NCBI GenBank assembly: GCA_964518725.1
Contig: CAZFKP010000002.1
Coordinates: 57,091 to 121,090 of the forward strand
Source of the DNA: JANRKF01 sp964518725
Lineage (GTDB): Bacteria > Pseudomonadota > Alphaproteobacteria > Rickettsiales > SXRF01
Direction of reading: 5' to 3'
Length of the DNA: 64,000 bases
The position numbers were made by a program, and so were the translations under genes. Below the pieces are notes generated by a model, which was given only the letters and a program-made list of their open reading frames with translations, had not been told where the DNA came from and did no database searches. Shown here piece after piece: positions 17,000 to 25,218 of this stretch (position 1 is its first letter; each line of letters opens with the position of its first letter).

Positions 17000-19564
17000 T
17001 TATCTTGCCGATATCTGGTCGGTGCAGTGCGCGCCCGAGGTGTCGCGGGTACAGTTCAGGTCATAGGGGCTTGGCCAGCTATCCTTGCCGAAGATGAAAT
17101 ACCCGCCGTTTGGGCTGGAGGAATTGCTTAGTATCAGGTCGGTCTTGCTATCTTTATTCATATCGGCGGTGCCGAATATGTAGTGGTCGTCGCTTGTCGC
17201 GCCGATGATGGCGATGCCGTCGGTGCCATCAAATGTGTAGTCTCCATAGAAATCTTTTTCGAGGCTGGGAGTCGTTCCCCAGCTGGCGGGTTGAAAGAGG
17301 ATATAATCCACCCCAGCATTAGCGCGCGCCGTTCCGGTGTTCGTGGTTTCTAATACGAAGGTTGAACCGGAAATACTGACATACGGGTCGTCGGCGCGGC
17401 GGGTGAGGATCATGTCGGTTTTACCATCATTATTTACATCGCCAAATACAAAATTGGGGATGCTGCTATAATCACGCCACGTGGTGGAGCTGGCAGTTAG
17501 GTCAAGCTGGATGTCGTAATTAGCGTCAATATCGGTTGTGCTGGGTGGAGTGAACGTGCGGCCAAAATAGACATACACATATTCCTGACTCCCAGAATTT
17601 TGCAGTTGGTAAGCAATGATGTCATCAAGCCCGTCGCTGCTGATGTCTTTGCAGGCAATCGCAAGGATGTCATACGGTGCCGGATCGGCGGTGCTGGTAG
17701 AAAAAGTCAGCATGGAGGCCGCCGCGCTTGGGTCGATGAATCCGCTGGTGTGTGACCAGCTTGCCGCGCCCGGCATCACATAAACACGTTGCGGAGTGAT
17801 CGTTGCCGAGCCGGTAAGTACGCCGGGGATGATAAGATCCTTGTAGCCGTTGCCGTCAACATCGCAGATGGCGGCGAGTTTGCGGTTGATCTTGCTTCCG
17901 CTGGTGCTGCCGTAGGAAACGTCGCCGTTGGCAGCGTTCGGGGTGGTGACGTTGAAATACACGCCATTGGTGCCGTTAAAAAACGCGGTGTTCATGGTGA
18001 TGTTTGACCAGCCAGAGGCTTTGCCGTAGATCACACCCTGCGCCCAGTCGTTGACGGCGGCATAAAACGGCATGGAGATATCGTCGAACCCGTCGCCATT
18101 AACATCGCCGACGGTGACATGCACCGGGTTGGTAACGTTAAAGTTTGTCAGCAATATTCCGTCGTTTCCGCTGAGTGTTGAGATGCTGCTGGTGGCGGCG
18201 TGGGATGATGCGCCAAAGATGACGGCGTAAGCGTTGTCGGTGGTGGCAACCGGAAGGCCGCCGGTGACGATATCGTCATAGCCGTCGCCGTTAAAATCGC
18301 CGATGGCGATATTGGTGCCGAAGCTGCTGACGTTTTCTGTGCCCTTGGTGATGGTGAAGCCGTTGCTGCCATCGAGTGCTGAGCTGGTATAGGCGGTGGT
18401 GGGTTCTGGCCAATTGTCCTTCTTGCCATAAATCACGCGCACGAGATTCTGCTGGGCGACGCCATAGATCAAGTCCTGGTAGCCGTCGCCGTTAATGTCG
18501 CCAAAGGCGGCGCTGCCTGCGGTGTTGGTGCCGCTGCCGCCGCCATCCACCCGGAAGTCGCGGAAAGAGTTTGCGCTGCGGCCAAGGGCGCAGGTGTTGT
18601 TATCTCTCTGGCTTGTCCAGACGATATCATCGAAGGTGGCGGTGGCGGGTTTATTCACCAGCCCCTCAATGTTAAAACTCAACACTTGCGAGCTATCATA
18701 AAATGCGTTGTTCAGGGTGCTGGCATCGACGTTGCCGGTTTTGATGCGGTTGGTGAGCGTACTGCCCTGGATGCCGACCGCACCTTGCCCGTCGGCGCCA
18801 TGCGACAGCAGCGCCCACATTACATGATCGTAGGTGCCGGTGGAAAAGGTGGAGCTACTGGAGAGTGCCAGGGCGCCTTGCAGCCCATCATTCTGCAGGG
18901 CAGAACAATTGCTGCTGACGGTGGCGCGGGCGTCGACCATGTAGACGATGCGGCGGCCGAATCCGTCGATGGCCATTTCATCCGGCAGGCCGAGCGCTTT
19001 GGTTGGCACTGCGCCTGCGACCAGCGGGTTGCGGAAATAGAGGGTGCTGTCGTTGCTGGTGGCGCTGGCATTCCGGTTCATTTCCAGCACGTCATTTGCG
19101 GTGGTAATGGCTTCCACCCAGCTATTGGCGGCGATGTTGCCGGCGCTGCTGACCATCCACGATTTCTTGAACGAGGCGGTGCTCAGAATATCGGTGAGCG
19201 TCGCATCGCTGGCCGTGGTGTCCGCCGTGGTGGAAACCGTGTGCGTGTAGTGGGTGGTGGGGGTGGTGCTGTAATCGGTGGGGACGCTCAGTTCCTTACC
19301 AAAAGCGGCGGCGCTGAAGGCGGCCGTGATGTCCGCCGGGTAGGGGCGTCGCTGGTTTTTGGCCATGAATTGCCGGGTTGCTTCCTCAATTTTCTCCATA
19401 CGTTCGAGGGTGATGCGTGTTTTGGCCATCGTGCCGCCGGCTTCGCCGCCGGGCAGCATTGAGGCCAGCACCAGCCCGCTAACCGTCAGGATAATGCTCA
19501 GTTGCAGCAGCGAAAAGCCGGATTGATGGGAATGCATGCAGCGAATCCAGATTTGACAAGCCAT
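17000..19564 (-). CDS. Prepilin-like N-terminus fused to FG-GAP/VCBS repeats
   Basis: The N-terminus has a type IV prepilin signature: a short leader, then G-FSLLQLS and a hydrophobic helix IILTVSGLVLASML, with cleavage expected after Gly. The usual Glu at position 5 of the mature pilin is Gln. The C-terminal half contains about seven calcium-type FG-GAP loops (GDINGDGYQDLIYG, GDFNGDGYDDIVTG, GDVNGDGFDDISMP, CDVDGNGYKDLIIP, KDISSDGLDDIIAY, GDVNNDGKTDMILT, ADMNKDSKTDLILS), enough for a seven-bladed beta-propeller of the integrin type. It is probably a surface or pilus-tip-like protein. ATG at 19,564 gives a 16-residue leader with an Arg; ATG at 19,537 gives a 7-residue leader without a basic residue. 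Confidence 0.85.
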   Translation of the reverse strand: MACQIWIRCMHSHQSGFSLLQLSIILTVSGLVLASMLPGGEAGGTMAKTRITLERMEKIEEATRQFMAKNQRRPYPADITAAFSAAAFGKELSVPTDYSTTPTTHYTHTVSTTADTTASDATLTDILSTASFKKSWMVSSAGNIAANSWVEAITTANDVLEMNRNASATSNDSTLYFRNPLVAGAVPTKALGLPDEMAIDGFGRRIVYMVDARATVSSNCSALQNDGLQGALALSSSSTFSTGTYDHVMWALLSHGADGQGAVGIQGSTLTNRIKTGNVDASTLNNAFYDSSQVLSFNIEGLVNKPATATFDDIVWTSQRDNNTCALGRSANSFRDFRVDGGGSGTNTAGSAAFGDINGDGYQDLIYGVAQQNLVRVIYGKKDNWPEPTTAYTSSALDGSNGFTITKGTENVSSFGTNIAIGDFNGDGYDDIVTGGLPVATTDNAYAVIFGASSHAATSSISTLSGNDGILLTNFNVTNPVHVTVGDVNGDGFDDISMPFYAAVNDWAQGVIYGKASGWSNITMNTAFFNGTNGVYFNVTTPNAANGDVSYGSTSGSKINRKLAAICDVDGNGYKDLIIPGVLTGSATITPQRVYVMPGAASWSHTSGFIDPSAAASMLTFSTSTADPAPYDILAIACKDISSDGLDDIIAYQLQNSGSQEYVYVYFGRTFTPPSTTDIDANYDIQLDLTASSTTWRDYSSIPNFVFGDVNNDGKTDMILTRRADDPYVSISGSTFVLETTNTGTARANAGVDYILFQPASWGTTPSLEKDFYGDYTFDGTDGIAIIGATSDDHYIFGTADMNKDSKTDLILSNSSSPNGGYFIFGKDSWPSPYDLNCTRDTSGAHCTDQISAR

Positions 19565-19616
19565 TAATTTATAATTATGAACCGGACAGAGTTAATTTTT
19601 AATTAATAAAGGGCGG

Positions 19617-19859
19617 GTGACAATGACGGAATCGACCAAAAGCGAACGGATACAAGAGGCGGCACGCAATTTTATGCAGCGTGTGGGGAAGCTGGAACGC
19701 CCTGTAGTGGGAAAAATTGCAAATCTACTGGAGGGAAAAACCACCAAAGGCATCAACATATTGATGCGCGCAGTGGGTGAGGCAATTTTTGAATATCAGG
19801 ATACGAGTATAAAGAGGGGCTTCCAAAGAGCTGGTCGAAAGGTTGCAGCAATTAAGTGA
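19617..19859 (+). CDS. Small helical protein, possibly the 5' part of a frameshifted gene
   Basis: 80 aa from GTG at 19,617, or 78 from ATG at 19,623. Helical and charged (ERIQEAARNFMQRVGKLE), no signal, no known family. The last ~12 residues after a GGGG run (19,816-19,819) look out of frame. Skipping one base there continues into the next reading frame with a natural helix, ASKELVERLQQLSEAR, which leads straight into the following gene. The two frames may therefore be one gene of ~280 codons with a one-base indel, or two overlapping genes. Confidence 0.5.
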   Translation: MTMTESTKSERIQEAARNFMQRVGKLERPVVGKIANLLEGKTTKGINILMRAVGEAIFEYQDTSIKRGFQRAGRKVAAIK

Positions 19860-20463
19860 AGCACGCCCCACGGATCAGGCCGGCCATTTAATTGAAGACC
19901 CCTACAATCCCAGCGCGCATCTGTTCGAATTGGCAATGCCGGGGGATGAGGGCATTCAGCAGGCGCAAATTCTTGCCGTAAGGGATGATTTTAAGCATGC
20001 CAACAAATTGATTCTCGATGAAATGCTTCGCCTTATCAGTGATATTGCTCAGGAACGAAAAATACCGGTTCAGGATTTAAACGATGATGGTTTCGGTGCA
20101 GGCTCAACTCCCAAAACCAGCTATAGCGAATCCTTGCAGGGCGATGGACCGAACGTCGACGATGACACCATTAGGAAAGAAGCCAGGCAGCATGATGCCG
20201 ACACGCCTTCCGTCGATGAGCAGGCAATCAGGCAATCGGCGGCGGATGAGCAGGAATTCAGGCGTACTGATGAGCATCTTACACACTATGAAAAACTGGA
20301 AGATCATGGTATTGGTGATGCTGCGTATTTTGCATCATTGGATGATGAAAGTAGCGATATACGCCGTTATTATAAGCTTTGCCGTCAGCTCAAAGGGGCT
20401 TATGATGCGACGCTTGGAACATGCATTGAGCCGGCGGGCGTTGTGCCGGGTGGGAAGAAATAA
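19843..20463 (+). CDS. Unrecognised acidic protein, possibly the 3' part of a frameshifted gene
   Basis: Open from base 19,813; the first permitted start is TTG at 19,843, with no well-spaced ribosome site. 206 aa, acidic, no signal or membrane segment. Contains internally similar stretches DDDTIRKEARQHDAD and VDEQAIRQSAADEQ. The C-terminus has two cysteines (YKLCRQLKGAYDATLGTC). It overlaps the preceding frame by 17 bases, and its TAA overlaps the prfB ATG (TAATG). The poor start and the good protein-like sequence upstream of it favour a frameshift from the 5' neighbour. Confidence 0.5.
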   Translation: MQQLSEARPTDQAGHLIEDPYNPSAHLFELAMPGDEGIQQAQILAVRDDFKHANKLILDEMLRLISDIAQERKIPVQDLNDDGFGAGSTPKTSYSESLQGDGPNVDDDTIRKEARQHDADTPSVDEQAIRQSAADEQEFRRTDEHLTHYEKLEDHGIGDAAYFASLDDESSDIRRYYKLCRQLKGAYDATLGTCIEPAGVVPGGKK

Positions 20464-21579
20464 TGAAAGCGGAACTTGAGAACCTTTCCAAACAAATAAT
20501 GGCCTCGCAGGCGCTGCTTGTGAGGTATCTTTGACTGGGAAAACGCCAACCGCCGCCTCGATGAGCTAACGGCGCTTTCCGAAGACCCGAAGCTGTGGGA
20601 TGACGCGAAGAAAGCGCAAGCCCTTATGCGCGAGAAGAACCAGCTTGAAAGCATGATCGGCAATTACAAGAAACTGGATGCCGACTACAAAACCAACCTT
20701 GAACTGGCGCAAATGGCTGAAGATGAGGGGGATGCGCCGATGCAGGCCGAGGCGGAAGGTGCGCTGAAGGCGATCGCCGACGAGTTGCACACCATGGAAA
20801 CCGACAGCCTCCTTTCCGGTGAGGCGGATCACTATGATTGTTTCTTGGAGATCAATTCCGGCGCGGGCGGCACCGAGTCGCAGGACTGGGCATCGATGCT
20901 GCTTCGCATGTATCTGCGCTGGGCGCAGCGTCGGGGATTCAAAACCGAAATCGTCGATGAGAATCCCGGCGAGGAGGCTGGCATCAAATCCGCCACTATC
21001 AAAATTTCCGGGCATAATGCCTATGGCTGGGCGAAAACTGAAAGCGGCGTGCACCGTCTCGTGCGTATTTCGCCGTTCGATTCCAATGCGCGTCGCCATA
21101 CGAGCTTTGCCGGGGTCTGGGTCTATCCGAATATCGACGATACGATCACCATTGAGGTGAAGGAATCCGACATCAAGGTCGATACGATGCGCTCCGGCGG
21201 GGCGGGCGGGCAGCACGTGAACAAGACCGAATCCGCCGTGCGCTTTACGCACATCCCGACGGGGATCGTGGTGAAATGCCAGAGTGGCCGCAGCCAGCAC
21301 GCGAACCGTGCCGAGGCGATGCAGATGCTGAAAGCAAGGCTATACGAGCGCGAGCTGAAAATGCAGGAGGAGAAGGCCGATGCGCTCAATGCCCAGAAAA
21401 CCGACAATGCCTGGGGGCACCAGATCCGTTCCTATGTGCTCCATCCCTACCAGATGGTGAAAGACCTCCGCACCGATGTCGAAACCAGCGATACGGCGGG
21501 GGTACTGGACGGCAAGCTCGATGACTTTATTTCCGCTGCTCTGGCTGACCGCGTGAAGGGCAAGGTCGAGAGCGCCTAA
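20463..21579 (+). CDS. prfB: Peptide chain release factor 2 (programmed +1 frameshift)
   Basis: RF2 recognises UGA and UAA and triggers hydrolysis of the finished peptide. ATG at 20,463 opens a 23-codon frame ending in CTT TGA C; a +1 shift there continues into 348 codons from 20,533, giving ~371 aa (E. coli RF2 is 365). After the shift comes YLDWENANRRLDEL, matching the conserved RF2 N-terminus. The GGQ loop is SGGAGGQHVNKTESAVR, and HTSFAGVWVYP is also typical. It probably controls its own level through the UGA. The ATG overlaps the stop of the preceding gene. Annotations starting at 20,626 would truncate the protein. Confidence 0.96.
20520..20536 (+). promoter_or_regulatory. prfB programmed frameshift site
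   Basis: The sequence GTGAGGTATCTTTGACT carries the slippery CTT TGA C, with an internal Shine-Dalgarno-like GAGG just upstream. This is nearly the E. coli prfB site (AGGGGGTATCTTTGAC). In-frame UGA at 20,532-20,534; the shifted frame resumes at GAC 20,533. Confidence 0.93.
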
Positions 21580-21605
21580 TTCCTTGTGAAATGGGGTTAA
21601 GTTCC

Positions 21606-21634
21606 TTGCTAGGCTTCCTGGAATCCTGTAAAAT
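21606..21634 (+). promoter_or_regulatory. Candidate sigma70-type promoter
   Basis: TTGCTA at 21,606-21,611 and TAAAAT at 21,629-21,634 with a 17-bp spacer, placed between prfB and the 117-aa membrane protein gene. The start codon lies 31 bases after the -10 element with TAGGAGG in between. Confidence 0.45.
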
Positions 21635-21664
21635 GGTTCCTCACATCAAAAATAGGAGGTTCGC

Positions 21665-22018
21665 ATGACGTTTTTAATCACCTTGCTGAGTGTTGTTGTG
21701 GTGGCAGCGGGGTTCGCAGTGCTGCACTATGCGCTCACACATAAAACGGCGGAGCTGCGTGTTGCCGGTTGGACGCTGGTGATCGGCGGCCTCATGAATA
21801 TCGGCGGCGTGTTTTATTTTGCGCCGTCGCACGATGCCGGGTATGGCTCCATGGGTAAATCCTGCTGCAGCGGGATGATGGGCGGCTGGGAATCGGGCAA
21901 ACCGAAACAGTGCCGTGGCAAAGAGGCGAAGATGCACTTGGATCCTCCACCACCGCCACCGCCTGCGGAAACCGCTGAGCCGGATGCGGATGCCAAGGAT
22001 AAGAAACCGGCGAAATAA
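21665..22018 (+). CDS. Small membrane protein with Cys- and Pro-rich tail, 117 aa
   Basis: Two predicted membrane helices (~3-22 and ~33-52), followed by a Gly/Met/Cys stretch (GSMGKSCCSGMMGGW) and a Pro/Asp/Lys-rich tail (DPPPPPPPAE). A strong AGGAGG precedes the ATG. The CC and CRG cysteines after the second helix could bind a metal or form disulfides; that is speculation. No known family. Possibly co-transcribed with mnmA, which starts 26 bases later. Confidence 0.75.
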   Translation: MTFLITLLSVVVVAAGFAVLHYALTHKTAELRVAGWTLVIGGLMNIGGVFYFAPSHDAGYGSMGKSCCSGMMGGWESGKPKQCRGKEAKMHLDPPPPPPPAETAEPDADAKDKKPAK

Positions 22019-22044
22019 TCGCGGGCGTATTGTTAGGATCGTTC

Positions 22045-23148
22045 ATGAATTCATTGGGGTTTGATAAGGCTCCCTCTGCCACGCGGGTGGTGGTGGCGAT
22101 GTCCGGCGGCGTTGATTCGTCGGCGGTGGCGGCGCTGCTTGCGGATGAGGGCTATGAGGTCATCGGCATTACGCTGCAGCTCTACGACCATGGGGCGATG
22201 GTGAACAAGAAGGGTGCCTGCTGCGCCGGAGCCGATATCCACGATGCACGGCGTGTGGCGGAGGCGATCGGCATTCCACATTATGTGCTGAACTACGAAT
22301 CCAAGTTCAAGGAAGCGGTGATGGATGATTTCGTCGATAGTTACTTGGCGGGCGAAACCCCCATTCCTTGTGTGAAGTGCAACCAGTCGGTCAAGTTCAA
22401 GGATTTACTGGGGACGGCGCGGGAGCTTGGCGCGGATTGCATGGCGACCGGTCATTATGTGCAGCGCGATGAGATAGGGGGGCGGGGTATTATGCGCCGT
22501 GCTGCCGATCCGGCGCGTGACCAGAGTTATTTTTTGTTTGCGACCACGCAAGAGCAGCTTGATTTCCTGCGTTTTCCGCTGGGGCACCTGAAAAGCAAGG
22601 CGGAGACGCGGGCGCTGGCAACACGCTACGGCCTGACGGTGGCGGAGAAGCCCGATTCGCAGGATATCTGCTTTGTACCCTCTGGGGGGTATGCAAAGGT
22701 CATTGAAAAACTCCGTCCCGGAGCGCTGGAGGCGGGCGATATCGTGCATGTGGACGGCACGGTGCTTGGTCAGCATGATGGTATCATCAACTATACCGTT
22801 GGTCAGCGCCGTGGCATAGGGGTGGGGGGTACTGACGACCCGCTCTATGTTGTACGGCTGGACGCGGCAAAAAAACAAGTGATTGTCGGCAGTAAAGAGC
22901 ACTTACTCAAGCAAAGCTTTATTATTCGCCAGTGTAATTGGCTGGCTGATTCCAAAACCGCAGGGGCGGTGACGGTGAAGGTGCGCTCTACCCAGCCGGG
23001 GGTATCGGCGACGATTGAGCGGTTGGAGCAAAACCGGGCGCGGGTGGTGTTCGACACTCCGCAGGCGGCGGTTTCACCGGGGCAGGCGTGCGTTGCCTAT
23101 GACGGCGAGCGGATGCTGGGCGGCGGCTGGATCGCGGCGGAATCGTAA
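22045..23148 (+). CDS. mnmA: tRNA-specific 2-thiouridylase MnmA
   Basis: Thiolates U34 of tRNA-Lys, -Glu and -Gln, using ATP and sulfur from a relay. PP-loop AMSGGVDSSAVAALL near the N-terminus; catalytic cysteines in PCVKCNQSVKF and SQDICFVPSGGY; conserved YTVGQRRGIG. ATG at 22,045 is preceded by AGGA at good spacing; a TTG 15 bases upstream is less likely. About 367 aa, normal for the family. Converges with the ATPase gene ending at 23,171. Confidence 0.95.
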   Translation: MNSLGFDKAPSATRVVVAMSGGVDSSAVAALLADEGYEVIGITLQLYDHGAMVNKKGACCAGADIHDARRVAEAIGIPHYVLNYESKFKEAVMDDFVDSYLAGETPIPCVKCNQSVKFKDLLGTARELGADCMATGHYVQRDEIGGRGIMRRAADPARDQSYFLFATTQEQLDFLRFPLGHLKSKAETRALATRYGLTVAEKPDSQDICFVPSGGYAKVIEKLRPGALEAGDIVHVDGTVLGQHDGIINYTVGQRRGIGVGGTDDPLYVVRLDAAKKQVIVGSKEHLLKQSFIIRQCNWLADSKTAGAVTVKVRSTQPGVSATIERLEQNRARVVFDTPQAAVSPGQACVAYDGERMLGGGWIAAES

Positions 23149-23170
23149 GCATCGGGGTGTGTACGGTGCG

Positions 23171-23833
23171 TCAATCTGTGCAGCGGAATTGCATGTAGAT
23201 AGTATTCGAGCGCGTTTGCCATACGTTCGAGCTGAGGGCGTGGATGAAGTTCAGGCCGCGGCCATGCGGCTGGTCGATGGAAATTTCCGGCTGTGCCAGC
23301 GTAAAGCCATCCCCCTGGTCGGCGACGCAGATGGTGAGGTGTTCCCGTGTCATCCAGACAAAAACATCAACGCGCTTGAGGTATCGCGCCGGGTCTTCCA
23401 TCCGGGCGCTAACGCTATCCAGATAATGCTGGAACCCGCCAATCTCCGTGTATTCGCAGCGGACGGCGAGATTGCCGTGGATCGTTGCATTGAGCAGGGC
23501 TTCATGCAGGCAGGTCTGGATATCGCTGATCAGCATATCCGACAGCGGGCGCTTTGTGGCGAGGTGGCGCGTGAACAGCTCGGCGATGGGTTGGTTGAAG
23601 GCGGTTCGGGTGGTAAGTGACAGGCTGTAGTGCGGGTATTCCCTGCGGATAAAATCCAGCGACTCACCCATGGGCGATTCTTCCCGCACTTCAATAAAAT
23701 GCTGACAGCGGCTCTTAAACAGGGCGGCCATTTCATCGGCGTAGAAAAAGTAATGCGTCGGGGTAAAGGCGTTGGTTTGCAAGGAAAGCGAAGCCTGCGC
23801 GTCCGGTTTTAATAGGTAATTCTCGCTGAACAT
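23171..23833 (-). CDS. GHKL ATPase, anti-sigma-factor (RsbW/SpoIIAB)-like
   Basis: 220 aa. The C-terminal half has the GHKL ATP-binding boxes: N-box HEALLNATIHGN, G1 VADQGDGF and G2 HGRGLNFIHAL. There is no dimerisation/His-phosphoacceptor domain, so this is an RsbW-type serine kinase rather than a sensor kinase. The N-terminal ~90 residues are unassigned. It follows the STAS gene by three bases (GGGAG ribosome site), which makes partner switching the likely mechanism. The target (sigma factor or other output) is not in the window. Confidence 0.85.
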   Translation of the reverse strand: MFSENYLLKPDAQASLSLQTNAFTPTHYFFYADEMAALFKSRCQHFIEVREESPMGESLDFIRREYPHYSLSLTTRTAFNQPIAELFTRHLATKRPLSDMLISDIQTCLHEALLNATIHGNLAVRCEYTEIGGFQHYLDSVSARMEDPARYLKRVDVFVWMTREHLTICVADQGDGFTLAQPEISIDQPHGRGLNFIHALSSNVWQTRSNTIYMQFRCTD

Positions 23834-23836
23834 AGC

Positions 23837-24142
23837 CTACTCCCTGATGGTAAAGAGTTGAGAAAAGCGCGCAAGGTGGAAAGTTTTGCGTACCTGCCCG
23901 CCGGGGTTGCTCAGAACCAGTTTCTTTTGAAGCTTATCGCAATGATCGCGCAGGAGAAGGAGCATGCCCAGCCCGGATGAATCAATAAAATCGACGGCGG
24001 ATAATTCAATCACGATCTGCGACGCGGTTGTTTCTCCAATATCGCCCATGAGTTGCTTGAATATGCCATGGTCGGAAAAAAGCATGGATCCGGAGAATAT
24101 CGCCGTTAGTACGTCATCAGTGAGTTGGAGTGTGCATTCCAT
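23837..24142 (-). CDS. STAS domain anti-anti-sigma-like protein
   Basis: 101 aa, one STAS domain. The signature VDFIDSSGLGMLLLL contains the serine that RsbW-type kinases phosphorylate. It would bind the adjacent GHKL protein when unphosphorylated. No PP2C phosphatase is seen next to the pair. ATG at 24,142 follows an AGAGG-like site, with an AT-rich upstream region containing TATAAA. Confidence 0.88.
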   Translation of the reverse strand: MECTLQLTDDVLTAIFSGSMLFSDHGIFKQLMGDIGETTASQIVIELSAVDFIDSSGLGMLLLLRDHCDKLQKKLVLSNPGGQVRKTFHLARFSQLFTIRE

Positions 24143-24237
24143 AAAAAGAAGCCTCTAATTTTGATTGATTTTATTGTTTATAAAACGCTTGTTGGTTGTA
24201 TGTTCCGGCGCGTGAAAGCGATGGGCAGGATACATGG

Positions 24238-24966
24238 CTAGTCTTTCGATTCGAAGATGGTGCGAAGCATCAGCGGCTGTTTGTTGCGCGCGTTGCGACC
24301 CAATTTAGCAAGGAGCTTTTCGGCTTGCGGGTAGCTTATTTCGATCGGGGTTTTGAGTACCCGTGTTTCCACCCCTTCGGTGCAAGGAGGATAGGGCAGC
24401 GAACCCTGGTAGGCATAATATCCACGCGTCGCTGGGAGAAGCGCCTGCCAATCGATGGTTGCGGTGGTGCGGTCGGTGAGGCTGGCAGGATAATGGTCGA
24501 CAATGGGCTGGATTGCCGGGTTTTCACGGCCAATATTGATAAATATGGCGACGATTATTTTTTTCTTGTCGGCGGTTTCATGCAGGAGCTGCAATTCCAT
24601 CGGGTAAAATTTGTCGGCAACCTCATGCTCGCTGGGGGTGCGGAGGAGCATTTCTTTCAGGGTACTGATCTTGTCACCCTCTGTCATGGTCAGCCCCGGT
24701 GAGGGGCTTGCGACTACTGTGTAGCGGTCAAGCGACAGCGTAGCGCTGCCGGTATGGTAAGAAAATTCGAGCGGGGGAAGGTCGCGTGTTTTGGCGCCAT
24801 TGATCGCAACGGGGGACTGGTTGTTGCCGTTGCCGCAGGCGGCATAATCAGGGGATAGTTCAACCCAGCTGTCCTGGCCGGTGTCGCGGCCATCGTAATC
24901 CCAGTAGGTAGCATGTGCCGGAGACGAAAATAGGCTGGGGACAAGGGCAAGAAAGTATTTCCACAT
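24238..24966 (-). CDS. Alpha-carbonic anhydrase-like protein lacking the zinc ligands
   Basis: 242 aa from MWKYFLALVPSLFSSPAHA (signal peptide, so periplasmic). The fold is recognisable: YWDYDG near the start, then NQSPVAI (the conserved NQSPI region), TPSEHEV, FYPMELQLLH, and late GSLPYPPCTEGVETRVL. In active enzymes the zinc is held by two His in QFHFH just before the SEH motif and a third in MELHLVH. Here the first region reads KEMLLRTPSEH and the third ligand is Gln (MELQLLH), so all three ligands are missing and hydration of CO2 is not expected. It may be a binding protein. The frame stays open to an ATG at 25,119, but that stretch contains the two leader hairpins and is not protein-like. 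Confidence 0.88.
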   Translation of the reverse strand: MWKYFLALVPSLFSSPAHATYWDYDGRDTGQDSWVELSPDYAACGNGNNQSPVAINGAKTRDLPPLEFSYHTGSATLSLDRYTVVASPSPGLTMTEGDKISTLKEMLLRTPSEHEVADKFYPMELQLLHETADKKKIIVAIFINIGRENPAIQPIVDHYPASLTDRTTATIDWQALLPATRGYYAYQGSLPYPPCTEGVETRVLKTPIEISYPQAEKLLAKLGRNARNKQPLMLRTIFESKD

Positions 24967-25002
24967 CGACGTTACCAGGTTGCATTGCTGCACGAAGTAT
25001 GA

Positions 25003-25077
25003 CGAAAAAAACGTGCCGTGGCAACCAGGGGCTGTCACGGCACGTAAAACATGCGCCTGGGATGCAATCAGGCGCAT
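25003..25077 (-). terminator. Two tandem hairpins followed by a T-run (terminator or attenuator)
   Basis: Read on the minus strand: first ATGCGCCTG/CAGGCGCAT (9-bp perfect stem, 25,051-25,077), then CGTGCCGTG/CACGGCACG (9-bp perfect stem, 25,012-25,044), then seven T (25,004-25,010). The second has the form of an intrinsic terminator. It could end the pseudokinase operon, or act as an attenuator in the leader of the carbonic-anhydrase-like gene, which starts 37 bases further on. Confidence 0.8.
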
Positions 25078-25125
25078 AGGAGTGGTTGTTTGATTACAGT
25101 GGCATGGTGCGAAACTCATAACTGA

Positions 25126-25154
25126 TGAATACTATCTATAGTTGCATTAATCAA
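25126..25154 (-). promoter_or_regulatory. Candidate promoter upstream of the tandem hairpins
   Basis: On the minus strand TTGATT (25,149-25,154), a 17-bp spacer and TATTCA (25,126-25,131). If used, it would place both hairpins inside a ~150-base leader of the carbonic-anhydrase-like gene. Confidence 0.4.
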
Positions 25155-25186
25155 ATTAGAATACAACTATTTCCCATATTGCACCC

Positions 25187-25210
25187 TTATGTTGTATTAA
25201 AACAACATAA
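25187..25210. repeat. AT-rich perfect inverted repeat
   Basis: TTATGTTGT and ACAACATAA (9-bp arms, 6-base loop) lie just past the stop of the 157-aa membrane gene. It could be a weak 3' hairpin for that operon or a protein-binding dyad near the candidate promoter. There is no T-run on the minus strand. Confidence 0.5.
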
Positions 25211-25218
25211 TTATCAAT

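Noticed and set aside
24967..25119. Longer start (ATG 25,119) for the carbonic-anhydrase-like protein
   Set aside because: The extra 51 codons cover the two perfect hairpins and look random; a signal peptide begins exactly at 24,966.
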